From Myxococcota bacterium (lineage in GTDB: Bacteria > Myxococcota > UBA727 > JABDBI01): DNA of 64,000 nt. The notes beneath the pieces are model-generated. The model had not been told where the DNA came from. It was given only the letters and a program-made list of their open reading frames with translations, and made no database searches. A program made the position numbers and the translations under genes. This document shows positions 30,768 to 39,439 of this stretch, one piece after another. How positions within the stretch are numbered: the first letter of the stretch is position 1; each line of letters opens with the position of its first letter. The DNA lies in contig JAZKCZ010000002.1 in assembly GCA_040387835.1 (NCBI GenBank), positions 247,074-311,073 on the forward strand, written 5' to 3'.

Positions 30768-31292
30768 ATGTGGGTTATCGGCATCTTATTACTAGCTTTT
30801 TTAGTTATCTCAAGCGTGCTTGGGCTAATTTATCCCATCAGTGGCGCTTGGGAGCGCCAATCGAATTCAAATCAAAGCATCTGGGATAGAGAGCGAATGA
30901 TCCTGAAACAAATCGGTTTCATCGTTTTTGGCAGCCAAACCGTTCATGGCGGCAAACAACGCTTTTTTGGCTTTGCCTTTGGGCGTAAGGTCTGGCTAAA
31001 AAGAAGAGACTACGGAATCCCTGCTTTAGAGCAACAAGGCTTCCCCAAAGAAGTAGCCAAGCTGGTACAAGGGCGTGTATTGCTTAAACTTCACCTAAAG
31101 CTGTCGCCAGATAAACTATTCTTAACGGGCGATGCCCTACCCTATAAAATCGAGTTTTTCGAAGATGGCTCAGGCATTAAGAGCGTAAGCGAAGTAAGCC
31201 CTACCCCCAGGAACTACCACCGCGCCGAACTCATACCTACCGGCAGTGTCAGCCAACTGACCTCAGTGGGCAAACCAGCCTATGAGGCCTAA
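30768..31292 (+). CDS. membrane-anchored protein, unknown function
   Basis: The protein (about 174 residues from the ATG at 30768) has one N-terminal membrane helix (WVIGILLLAFLVISSVLGL) and a basic soluble part of about 140 residues with no recognised family. An in-frame TTG at 30729 would add residues, but overlaps the divergent tadA start; neither start has a clear ribosome binding site. The soluble domain lies on the periplasmic or cytoplasmic side depending on topology, which is not resolved. Confidence 0.6.
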   Translation: MWVIGILLLAFLVISSVLGLIYPISGAWERQSNSNQSIWDRERMILKQIGFIVFGSQTVHGGKQRFFGFAFGRKVWLKRRDYGIPALEQQGFPKEVAKLVQGRVLLKLHLKLSPDKLFLTGDALPYKIEFFEDGSGIKSVSEVSPTPRNYHRAELIPTGSVSQLTSVGKPAYEA

Positions 31293-31319
31293 TATTGGTT
31301 CGCAATATCACCCGAGCAA

Positions 31320-31348
31320 CAAAAAAATGCAGGCCCTTTAAGCCTGCA
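31320..31348 (-). terminator. rho-independent terminator of the 927-residue protein gene
   Basis: On the minus strand the hairpin TGCAGGC / GCCTGCA (7 perfect base pairs, 7-base loop) is followed by seven T residues. It lies about 95 bases downstream of the stop of the gene at 31445-34228 and faces the right way to end its transcript. Confidence 0.85.
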
Positions 31349-31444
31349 GAGAAGCGCCACCAAGATTATCTAAAGAAAAATCTCAGCTGCTATACCTATC
31401 AATTGTTTACTCGCTATCCTCATCCTCAAGCGTTTCTCAATTAG

Positions 31445-34228
31445 CTATTGTCGACTTAATAGTTCTGCATCTGCCGCTGCTGCCGCTTTTGCTTCTTTTG
31501 CTGCTACTTTCCAAGCTGCTACTGCTGCTTTTGCCTTTGCTCTTATTTCTAGTATTACACCTGGTAGTTTTGCTAAAGCTATTTCTACTGCTGCCATTTC
31601 CTGTATTACTGCTGTCTTTGCTTCTGCTGCTGCTTCTGCTGTTGCTGCTGTATATGCTGCTTGTACTGCTGTCATTGCCCGTGTTGCTGCTGCCCTTGCT
31701 TTTACTGATACTACTCCTGCTGCTTCTATTTCTACTTCTACTCCTGCTTCTGTTGGCGCCCCTGCTGCTGCCGATATTACTGCTGCTGCTGCCACTTTTG
31801 CTTCTTCTTCTGCTTTATTTGCTACTTCCCGTGCTGCTTCTGCTGCTACTAGCAGTACTTCTGTTACTTCTTCCTCAGCTGTTATTTGCCTTCCAAGTTT
31901 ATATCCTTTTGCATCTTCATAAACTAAACCTAAACTAGCCTCTAAATCAAAATGCTTACAAATGCGGTCTGTCTGTCCTGAAGGAAAAGTAAAATCAACC
32001 TTGTCTCCTGTTTCGCTGACTCTATAGTGCGGAACTTCGTCGTCAGTTCCAAGCATGTCGCTTCCAAGACCAGTGTTCTGCCTATAAGCAATTATCACGC
32101 CATCTGCATTTTGAAACCCAAAGATGAACATCGTTTGCTCTTCCTGTAAACGACCTATAGTCTGGAGTTTTCTCTTATAACCTATAAACCTAAAACCAAG
32201 AGGCATTCCTATAGTAAACCTAAAACGCTGTTCTAACGGTTTTCCAGGTACGGCTTCCGAATTTATGTCAAATCTGACTTTTGGATAGCTATTAAGTGCA
32301 ACCATTGCTGCAGCGTTTGCTGCAGTGTTTGCAGCCGTTAGTGCGCTTCCATCCGACATCACAATTTTCCTGTCGCTATTCACTATGAAACGCGGGTCGC
32401 TCGATGAAACCCTTGTTGTATCTAGCGAGGCAGCCACCCTTACAATGGGCGAGATGTCTGCAGGCGGAGGCTCAAGAGCCAAAAGATTTTTTACCCAATT
32501 TAGAGTAAGTTGGTTACCAGCTTCTTTTCCACACATAAATACAACTTTCACCCTGTCGCCATTTACGAGCAAAATCTTATCCCTTGAATCACCTACCGGC
32601 ACCCGCTTCGTGTCAGATAGCATGTTACAATTGTTAAACACACCCGTTGCCAATTGAGCGTCTTGATGTGTCGCAGATTGCACGGGTGTAGAAGTCACAA
32701 GGACACAACATACCAAGCAACCAGTTTCGACAAAAAGCATCAAAACTTCAGGCGTAAACGCTTCAGCGTACATAAAGTTCACAATCGGAACATTCATAAT
32801 CTTCGCACCTTTCCAACCCACGTGCTCAAAAGTTGAAATAAAGACCGAATCAGCTGCAAGCCACTTGCCTCCTCCTCCTCCTACTACAATCGGGAGGGCT
32901 AAAGGAGGGATAAGACCGTCTGCAGTAAATCTATTTTCATATGCGTAACGTCCATCCGCGGCACGATTAGCTTCTTCCAATAAAGCTGATGGGTTAATTC
33001 CCAAGTTAGGGTCCAGTGGCACAATTTTCAGTTCAGCAACATCCAGCACACTATCGAGTGCTGCTGCAGCTTGGGGAGTTGGTGCAGCTGGACTGTTTCC
33101 TCCAGTGTGGGCGGCTCCTAAGCCGGGTTCTGCCGCGGCTTGTTTAAACTCTTGTGATTCGCGCCTCACAAGTTTCCCTTGATTGTCACTGGCAACATTG
33201 CCGGTTCGTTTAAAAGCATTATGCATGAAAGATAGGCCCTTAATAATGTCCCATCCCATAGAAAAGGCAGCTGTTCCAACTTTCAAAGACTCCATGATAT
33301 CTCTTACTTTTGCACGGGCATCTTGGAGCTCCTTAGCCTTAACTTCGTCCTGTTGATACGGTATCACTTCAAGCTCGTTCGAGGCATAGTGCACTGCATT
33401 ATGCACTTGAGAGGGTATGACATAATACGGATTTGCATGTTGGTTGAACCCTTGTAGTAGTTCGTTTAACCGCTGGGTGCTTTCCCACTGGCCCCAACCC
33501 AAAATTGTTTCCGCATTATATGACAATCTAAGCGCTTGAGCGAGCACTGGAGCTGCTTTAATGGCCGCAGAGCCGCCCACTAGCGTTGCACCGGTTAGCA
33601 ACAATGGAACTTGCGCCGTTACAGCAGTCGAGGCATCTCCTTCTTCAATGTAACGTGAGCAACCGTCATAAATGCCATAAGCCAATACGCCAACGCCTGC
33701 GATTGGTATTACAGGCACACCGAATACACATGTAGCGGAAATAATTTTCGTAGCGCCAAAAATAAACGAAGTATGCGCAGCAAAGGCACCGATTTCGTAG
33801 GCGTAACCCAAGGTAGAAGGAGACAAGTTCTCTTCAACAGCAGTTTTCAATGCAGAGCTAACGGAGTCGGAGGCATTACTCCAAGAAGTAAAAGAAAAGG
33901 CCTTGTCATAAGGCTGCGGGTCGCTGCCAGTCGGAGCGCCAAAAATAGTATAAGTCGGAGGGCTAAAATTAGATGCAGTGTCGCTGACTTTAATCGAAGA
34001 AGTAAGAATAAAATCAAATACAGTTCCCGGCATAGAGGTAAAGGCGTCGAAGGCGTTACTCCAAGAATCAAAAGCGGGAACTGATTCAGTAGTTGGTGGC
34101 TCAGCTGGACGAACTGATCCAGCCTCCTTCTTCTCTTGGTCCGATTTAGATCTCTGCAAAAAACTGGTTCCAGCTTGAGAGCTCATTGCAAACAAAGACA
34201 AAGTGAATGTTAAATATATGTATCTCAC
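31445..34228 (-). CDS. large exported protein with alanine-rich C-terminal tail, unknown function
   Basis: The 927-residue protein begins with a Sec signal peptide (cleavage near SQAG, residue 20). It has a Ser/Thr/Phe-rich N-terminal part with two similar segments (FDSWSNAFDAFTS and FTSWSNASDSVSS) separated by about 60 residues, hydrophobic helices near 150-230, a mixed central domain (about 400-790) and a ~150-residue C-terminal tail made almost wholly of Ala, Glu, Lys and Val that should form a long helix or coiled coil. The GTG start is supported by AGGAG at 8 bases. It has its own candidate promoter and terminator. Surface, structural or effector roles are all possible; none is shown. 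Confidence 0.75.
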   Translation of the reverse strand: MRYIYLTFTLSLFAMSSQAGTSFLQRSKSDQEKKEAGSVRPAEPPTTESVPAFDSWSNAFDAFTSMPGTVFDFILTSSIKVSDTASNFSPPTYTIFGAPTGSDPQPYDKAFSFTSWSNASDSVSSALKTAVEENLSPSTLGYAYEIGAFAAHTSFIFGATKIISATCVFGVPVIPIAGVGVLAYGIYDGCSRYIEEGDASTAVTAQVPLLLTGATLVGGSAAIKAAPVLAQALRLSYNAETILGWGQWESTQRLNELLQGFNQHANPYYVIPSQVHNAVHYASNELEVIPYQQDEVKAKELQDARAKVRDIMESLKVGTAAFSMGWDIIKGLSFMHNAFKRTGNVASDNQGKLVRRESQEFKQAAAEPGLGAAHTGGNSPAAPTPQAAAALDSVLDVAELKIVPLDPNLGINPSALLEEANRAADGRYAYENRFTADGLIPPLALPIVVGGGGGKWLAADSVFISTFEHVGWKGAKIMNVPIVNFMYAEAFTPEVLMLFVETGCLVCCVLVTSTPVQSATHQDAQLATGVFNNCNMLSDTKRVPVGDSRDKILLVNGDRVKVVFMCGKEAGNQLTLNWVKNLLALEPPPADISPIVRVAASLDTTRVSSSDPRFIVNSDRKIVMSDGSALTAANTAANAAAMVALNSYPKVRFDINSEAVPGKPLEQRFRFTIGMPLGFRFIGYKRKLQTIGRLQEEQTMFIFGFQNADGVIIAYRQNTGLGSDMLGTDDEVPHYRVSETGDKVDFTFPSGQTDRICKHFDLEASLGLVYEDAKGYKLGRQITAEEEVTEVLLVAAEAAREVANKAEEEAKVAAAAVISAAAGAPTEAGVEVEIEAAGVVSVKARAAATRAMTAVQAAYTAATAEAAAEAKTAVIQEMAAVEIALAKLPGVILEIRAKAKAAVAAWKVAAKEAKAAAAADAELLSRQ

Positions 34229-34252
34229 TGAACAACTCCTATTCAGATGTTG

Positions 34253-34280
34253 ATATTACTTGCTTTTATTTTAACGTCAA
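34253..34280 (-). promoter_or_regulatory. candidate sigma-70-type promoter for the 927-residue protein gene
   Basis: TTGACG (-35) and TAATAT (-10) are separated by 16 bases on the minus strand, about 25 bases before the GTG start at 34228. The match is 5/6 and 4/6 to the sigma-70 consensus. It is in the 130-base gap after the lipoprotein gene, which is AT-rich. Confidence 0.45.
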
Positions 34281-34358
34281 CAGGGGAACAATCAGACAGA
34301 GATAAGTTTAACGCTTTAAATTCAAAGACCTACAAAGATGTTAATTGTATACAGTAAA

Positions 34359-35087
34359 TCATTTCAGGACTTTAAAGTAAACTTTTTTACGTTGGTTGGC
34401 CCAAGTGATGCTGTCTACTGATGGTTCATCCTCTGGAAACAAAAGCGTCAGCTTAGAGTGGTCTAAGCTCACCTGAATTGCTACGCCCACAACCTCAGCC
34501 GATCGAGCACCCTCCTTGTCAGTGAAGAAAACCCGGCAGTTTTTTGGCAATATTATACCCCCATCTACTTGAAAGTCGCATTTGTACTCTAGTGTGGGTA
34601 GGCCAATTTGTTCACATTTATTGTCAGTATACAAATTAAAGACGTAAACTAACTTTGCAGATTGCGGGAACTCAATACGGCTTTTGGTGGAGAGGTAATT
34701 CTGGCCATCCGATGCGTATACCAATTGAGTACAATGCTGCTGCCATTTACCCTGCAGGTTTTCAGATAAGTTTCTCTTTTGAGGAATAGATGCCGGCATA
34801 ACTGGCTCGTTTACAGGCTGGTGCCAGGGTGTAACTGAGTGGTTCACTGACGGGTTTGAGGGCTGAAGCGAAGGCGGTTGAGACGGTGGCCACGGTGTGA
34901 CTGGATGGTTCACGGGGCGGCGGGATTGAGGCGGAGGCTGCTGAACGTTGGGTGGCGGTGGATCTGATTCGATCACAGGTTCGAGATGAGAACTGGATGG
35001 TTCTAAATTTTTTTCAGTAGGTTGCTTTTCCGTACAACCAGCGATTGCGAAGGCAGATAGGACAATAAGAGTATAAAATAGATTCAT
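34359..35087 (-). CDS. proline-rich lipoprotein, unknown function
   Basis: A 242-residue lipoprotein with signal peptide and lipobox AIAGC (Cys at residue 18). Residues about 30-105 form a Pro-rich linker with near repeats (PVNHPVTPW and SVNHSVTPW), likely extended across the periplasm or outside the cell. The C-terminal ~130 residues form a cysteine-containing domain (HC, KC, KC, NC) with alternating strands; no family recognised. It lies upstream of the 927-residue protein gene in the same direction. Confidence 0.75.
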   Translation of the reverse strand: MNLFYTLIVLSAFAIAGCTEKQPTEKNLEPSSSHLEPVIESDPPPPNVQQPPPQSRRPVNHPVTPWPPSQPPSLQPSNPSVNHSVTPWHQPVNEPVMPASIPQKRNLSENLQGKWQQHCTQLVYASDGQNYLSTKSRIEFPQSAKLVYVFNLYTDNKCEQIGLPTLEYKCDFQVDGGIILPKNCRVFFTDKEGARSAEVVGVAIQVSLDHSKLTLLFPEDEPSVDSITWANQRKKVYFKVLK

Positions 35088-35159
35088 AAATCTATTGTAT
35101 TACGAATCTAATGGTTAAACAAGTCAAGACAGTAATAATATTGGAGAAATAGAGTGCCT

Positions 35160-35189
35160 CATCGCCTGCGGCTTCCCGCAAAGACGATG
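35160..35189 (-). other. stem-loop downstream of nrdAB (possible terminator)
   Basis: CATCG...CGATG outer and TGCGG/CCGCA inner arms form an interrupted hairpin within 40 bases after the nrdB stop. There is no following U-run, so it may serve transcript stability or weak termination. Confidence 0.4.
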
Positions 35190-35199
35190 TGGCGCAGTT

Positions 35200-36207
35200 T
35201 TAGAAGCTCTCGTTAAAAACGACTGCGTCTTTACTAATATCAAAACCTTTTTGATATTCAGTCACACGTTTTTCAAAGAAGTTCGTTAGCGGCTGCAAAT
35301 CTTGCAACACCATAAACGGAAACGGGTTATTAGTCTTGTATTTGCGTGGCAGGCCCATTTGTACAAAGCGTTGATCGGCAACGTATTTCAGATACTCCAG
35401 CATGGATCGTTCGGACAAGCCGCTGACACCCAGGCTTAAAATGTCTTTGCAAAACGCCATTTCAACTTCAATGGCTTCATCCACCATCGCTTCGATTTTT
35501 TGAGTCAGCTCAGCATTAAATAGCTCTGGGTATTCTTGTCTAATCACCGCAATGACATCCATCGCAGCTTGGATATGCATGGTTTCATCACGAAATACCC
35601 AGTTGGTGGCTGTTGCCAGGCCCGGCAGCAGGCCTTTATCGCGCAAGAAATAGACATAAGCGAAAGAGCCGAAGAAGAACAAGCCTTCTACGCAAGCTGC
35701 AAAACAGATTAAGTTTTCTAAGAACTGGCGCTTTTTATCCAGCGTATCCAAGCTGTCCAGCTTATCGATGGAATCCATGTACTTAAAGCAGAAATCGGCT
35801 TTCAGCTTAATGGATTCGATCTTTTGATACGCATCGAAAGCAGCTTTTCGCTCACCAGCATCTGGAACGTAGTTGTCAACCAGCAACAAATAGGTTTCTA
35901 CGTGCAGCATCTCATCAAAAAGCTGTTTACCTAAAAACATCCGGAACTCAGGCGAGTTGATGTGCTTGTAAAAGTTCAAAACCAAGTTGTGTGCAACCAA
36001 ATTATCAGCGGTTGCAAAAAACGCGACCAAACGTTTGATCAGATGCGCCTCTGGAGCCGTTAAACGATCACGCAAATGTTCAAAATCCACGGAAAAATCG
36101 ATTTCATCTGTGGTCCAGATGTTCTTAATCGAATCTTTGTAAGCTTTGAAGAACTGTGGGTACTTCATCGGCCGTAGGGTTAGGTCTAGTTCTTGGTCTA
36201 AAATCAC
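35200..36207 (-). CDS. nrdB: class I ribonucleotide reductase small (beta) subunit
   Basis: This radical-bearing subunit supports dNTP synthesis. All diiron ligands are visible: D68, E99, H102, E174, E208 and H211, and the radical Tyr is present (Y106, four residues after H102), so it is not of the Tyr-less chlamydial type. The start is taken as GTG at 36207, which overlaps the nrdA stop as GTGA and has GAGG seven bases upstream; the reading frame also extends 13 codons into nrdA. The conserved LDLTLRPMKYP lies at the N-terminus. Confidence 0.97.
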   Translation of the reverse strand: MILDQELDLTLRPMKYPQFFKAYKDSIKNIWTTDEIDFSVDFEHLRDRLTAPEAHLIKRLVAFFATADNLVAHNLVLNFYKHINSPEFRMFLGKQLFDEMLHVETYLLLVDNYVPDAGERKAAFDAYQKIESIKLKADFCFKYMDSIDKLDSLDTLDKKRQFLENLICFAACVEGLFFFGSFAYVYFLRDKGLLPGLATATNWVFRDETMHIQAAMDVIAVIRQEYPELFNAELTQKIEAMVDEAIEVEMAFCKDILSLGVSGLSERSMLEYLKYVADQRFVQMGLPRKYKTNNPFPFMVLQDLQPLTNFFEKRVTEYQKGFDISKDAVVFNESF

Positions 36208-38513
36208 TGGCAAGCCTCGCAAGTTTCTGGGTTCTCGAGTGAACAAGCCAAAGCTTCTTGCTCTGGCACTTGTACCGTCGTTTTTTGGATACTGGTCTTC
36301 GCTCTAGAGCGCAGGTAGTAGGTTGTTTTCACACCCTGCTTCCAAGCATACATATACATGGACGACAGTTTAGCCAAGTTCGGGTTTTCCATGAATAGGT
36401 TTAATGACTGAGCCTGGCAAATAAACGTCGAACGCGCCACAGCCATGTCGATCAAATCTTTCTGAGAAATTTCCCATACGGTTTTGTACAAGTCCTTCAA
36501 ATCCTGAGGGATTTCTTCGATGCCTTGAATCGAGCCTTCTGCAGAAATGATCTTCGAACGCATGTAAGCGTCCCAAAGATTGCGCTTTTTCAAATCTTCG
36601 ATCAAATAGCGATTTACCTGCAAAAACTCGCCGCTCAAGGTTTCGCGCTTAAAGAAGTTTGAAATCTGAGGTTCAATGCTTTCAAAACTGCCTAAAATAG
36701 AAGCGATGGTCGCGGTTGGTGCAATGGCTATCAACAAGCTATTGCGGATACCGGTTTTTCGAACTTCTTCAGCCATCGCGTCCCAGTCAAAATGAGTCTC
36801 TGGGATTTCTTGGCCACAAGCCTTAGCAAGCTGAACCTGCAACTGACCTTTGGCGTAACGAGACTGATGAAACCCTTCGAAACTGCCGTGCGTTTTAGCC
36901 AACTGCATGCTGGTTTTAAGCGCTTGGTAGTAAACCTCTTCAGAGATACGCGCAGACAACTTCTTAGACTCGTCCGAAGTAAAAGGCAGGCGCAGTTTGA
37001 AAAACACATCCTGCATACCCATAATACCCAGGCCAACCGGACGCCATCTCTTGTTTGATGCCTGAGACTCAACCGTTGGATAGAAGTTAATGTCCACCAC
37101 GCGATCAAGGAAAGTGGTCGCAAGCTCAACCGCTTTTCGAAGCTTTTCAAAGTTAAACTGTCCGCCTTCAATAAAGCGCGGCAAGTTAACGCTGCCCAAG
37201 TTACAGACCGCGGTTTCGGCGCCCGAAGTGACTTCCAAAATTTCGGTGCACAAGTTTGAGCTTCGCACGACATTGCCTGGAGCGCCTGTTTGAGCGGAAC
37301 GAAGGTTCGCTTTATCTTTAAAGCACAACCAACCGTTACCGGTTTCAGCCAAGGTCTGGATCATACGCGCATAGAGATCACGCGCAGGGATCTTCTTAAT
37401 CGCCAAGCCTTCTTGCTCGTATTGTTCATACTGAGCATCGAACTCTTCACCATAAGTGGTGAGCAGTTTAGGCGTTTTATTGGGCGAGAATAGGCTCCAG
37501 TCTTGGTTTTGCTCCACGCGACGCATGAACAAGTCCGGGATCCATAAAGCCAAGTTCAGGTTATGCGTGCGGCGCTCTTCTGAGCCGGTGTTGTTTCGAA
37601 GGTCCAAGAAAGCTTCGATGTCGCCGTGCCATGGTTCCAAATAAATGGCAGCAGCACCTTTGCGGCGGCCACCTTGGTTTACCGCATGGACCGAGCTGTC
37701 AAACACTTTCAAGAACGGGATAATGCCGTTGCTCATGCCATTGGTGGTATTGATCAGCGCGCCCGAGGATCGAACGGGGGTCCAATCAAGGCCGATACCG
37801 CCCGAGAATTTAGACAACATGGCTGAATCGGTGATCGCTTTATAGATCCCGTCCAAGCTATCTTCTTTCACCGTGAGCAAATAGCAGCTGCTCATTTGCG
37901 GGTGTCTGGTTCCGGAGTTAAACAGCGTCGGTGTGGCTGGCAAATAATAGAACTGGCTGATCAGATCATAAAAAGAGATCGCTTCTTCCACACTGTTTGC
38001 AAGACCCAAGGAAACACGCATCAACATCCATTGGGGACGTTCAATAATTTGGCGTGTTTTCGGATGTCTCAGCAAATAGCGATCGGTCAGCGTTTTAAGA
38101 CCAAAGTATTCGAACAGATCATCTCGTTCGTGGTGGATAGCGTATTCAATGGCGTCGATGTTTTTCTCAACCAAGTTCATGACGCGATCAGCGATCATGC
38201 CAGCATCCATGGCTACGCGAATATAGTCACGAAACGCAGAGCCCCTACCCACTTCCTTCAGAATGCTTTCAGAAAGCATGCGCGCTGCAACTTTGGAGTA
38301 ATTAGGCTCCTCCATCATCAGCATCACGGCATTGGCGATCGACAATTTGTCTAGTTCTTGGGTGGTGCTGCGATCATGAAGGCCGCTAATGGTTCTCTTA
38401 GCGATTTCGATCGCTTCCACATTGTCGATGCCTCTGCAAGCGCGGTTCACAGCCGTTAGAATTTTTTCTATTTTAACTTCTTCTCTTGAACCGTCGCGTT
38501 TAATAACGTACAT
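36204..38513 (-). CDS. nrdA: class I ribonucleotide reductase large (alpha) subunit
   Basis: This catalytic subunit (769 residues) reduces ribonucleoside diphosphates. It begins with an ATP-cone allosteric domain (about 1-90), then the ten-stranded barrel with the active-site NLCTEI loop, the MSSCYLL redox cysteine and the second redox cysteine in AVCNLGSVNLP. The C-terminal CEACQ carries the mobile cysteine pair that is re-reduced by thioredoxin or glutaredoxin. The gene is translationally coupled to nrdB. Confidence 0.97.
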   Translation of the reverse strand: MYVIKRDGSREEVKIEKILTAVNRACRGIDNVEAIEIAKRTISGLHDRSTTQELDKLSIANAVMLMMEEPNYSKVAARMLSESILKEVGRGSAFRDYIRVAMDAGMIADRVMNLVEKNIDAIEYAIHHERDDLFEYFGLKTLTDRYLLRHPKTRQIIERPQWMLMRVSLGLANSVEEAISFYDLISQFYYLPATPTLFNSGTRHPQMSSCYLLTVKEDSLDGIYKAITDSAMLSKFSGGIGLDWTPVRSSGALINTTNGMSNGIIPFLKVFDSSVHAVNQGGRRKGAAAIYLEPWHGDIEAFLDLRNNTGSEERRTHNLNLALWIPDLFMRRVEQNQDWSLFSPNKTPKLLTTYGEEFDAQYEQYEQEGLAIKKIPARDLYARMIQTLAETGNGWLCFKDKANLRSAQTGAPGNVVRSSNLCTEILEVTSGAETAVCNLGSVNLPRFIEGGQFNFEKLRKAVELATTFLDRVVDINFYPTVESQASNKRWRPVGLGIMGMQDVFFKLRLPFTSDESKKLSARISEEVYYQALKTSMQLAKTHGSFEGFHQSRYAKGQLQVQLAKACGQEIPETHFDWDAMAEEVRKTGIRNSLLIAIAPTATIASILGSFESIEPQISNFFKRETLSGEFLQVNRYLIEDLKKRNLWDAYMRSKIISAEGSIQGIEEIPQDLKDLYKTVWEISQKDLIDMAVARSTFICQAQSLNLFMENPNLAKLSSMYMYAWKQGVKTTYYLRSRAKTSIQKTTVQVPEQEALACSLENPETCEACQ

Positions 38514-38536
38514 AAATAAATGCTCCGATGACGCAG

Positions 38537-38564
38537 ACTATTTCAGAAATAAATCTGTTGTCAA
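38537..38564 (-). promoter_or_regulatory. candidate sigma-70-type promoter of nrdAB
   Basis: TTGACA (-35, exact consensus) and AATAGT (-10, 4/6) with 16-base spacing lie on the minus strand 24-51 bases before the nrdA ATG. The 89-base gap has no other obvious promoter. Confidence 0.5.
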
Positions 38565-38570
38565 ATGTTT

Positions 38571-38590
38571 TAAATTTTGCCTAAAATTTA
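38571..38590. repeat. AT-rich perfect inverted repeat upstream of the nrdA promoter
   Basis: TAAATTTT and AAAATTTA (8 base pairs) around the loop GCCT lie just upstream of the -35 element. It does not match the NrdR box pattern I know. It could be an operator or the end of the upstream heme A synthase transcript. Confidence 0.4.
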
Positions 38591-38602
38591 GGGATTTAGA
38601 GT

Positions 38603-39439
38603 TTAAGCCGCTTTCCGCCAATACAAAACCCATAAGGAAGCAAGGACCAGAGCGCCAATCGCTGTATGCATAGCTACTACATGAGCATGACGCAAGGTAG
38701 CAACCGTCAAAAGTCCGAGTGCAACCTGAAAAATCACTAAGATCAGTGGCATAGCTGCCCATTTGGTTGTTCGAATTTGAGCAAAACACACCCATCCAAT
38801 CACCCCAACCAGACAATAACCGATAATCCGATGCAACATGTGAAGTTGCCCCAGGTGCCATTCAGGCCAGAAGGTAGGACCGCAAGATAACCAGTCATTC
38901 CCGCAAGCCATGCCCGCACCCACGTGTCTTATTAATCCACCCAATAAAATTTGGACAAACACCAAGTGAAAAGCGAGCAAAAATCCCGCCCGGCCAGGCC
39001 CCCGAGCCGCCTGACCACCCAAACGCATGCTGAGATAGATCAACAGACAAAAAAAGCTCATGGCCAAAACGAGATGCAAAGTGGACAAAGCTGCGTTCAA
39101 ACCAAGCAAAACCGTCACACCACCCAAAGTCCCTTGCAGCGCCACGGTGAACACAGCAACGATCGCCAAAATGCGACTTACTCGATCGGTCTTAGGAGAA
39201 AGCCAGATCATCACCGCTAAGATCACAGTTAAAAGGCCAACGCCGCTCGCCCAAAGACGGTGCCCGTGCTCGTATAAAACGCCGCCCTTCATTACGGGAA
39301 ACAGCTCACCATTACAGGTAGGCACAAAATACCAATCAGGGCATGCTAAAGAAGCGCCCATGGGGTTTACCAGACCCCCAATGACAAGTAGAATCCATGT
39401 CGCCGTCACCACGACCCAGGAAAATTTAGAAATATTCAT
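38603..39439 (-). CDS. ctaA: heme A synthase (COX15/CtaA family)
   Basis: This inner-membrane enzyme converts heme O to heme A for aa3-type oxidases. The 278-residue protein has about eight membrane helices with the conserved heme-binding histidines in EHGHRLWAS, STLHLVLA, QLHMLHRIIG and MHTAIGAL, and the extracellular cysteine pair (C33 in ASLACPDW and C42 in VPTCNG). It is divergent from pabB with start codons back to back (CATATG). Cytochrome oxidase genes are not in the window. Confidence 0.93.
   Translation of the reverse strand: MNISKFSWVVVTATWILLVIGGLVNPMGASLACPDWYFVPTCNGELFPVMKGGVLYEHGHRLWASGVGLLTVILAVMIWLSPKTDRVSRILAIVAVFTVALQGTLGGVTVLLGLNAALSTLHLVLAMSFFCLLIYLSMRLGGQAARGPGRAGFLLAFHLVFVQILLGGLIRHVGAGMACGNDWLSCGPTFWPEWHLGQLHMLHRIIGYCLVGVIGWVCFAQIRTTKWAAMPLILVIFQVALGLLTVATLRHAHVVAMHTAIGALVLASLWVLYWRKAA

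Noticed and set aside
31489-31938. Open frame of almost pure leucine on the plus strand
   Set aside because: It is the antisense of the Ala-rich (GCN) tail of the 927-residue protein; the minus-strand gene has a signal peptide, ribosome binding site, promoter and terminator.
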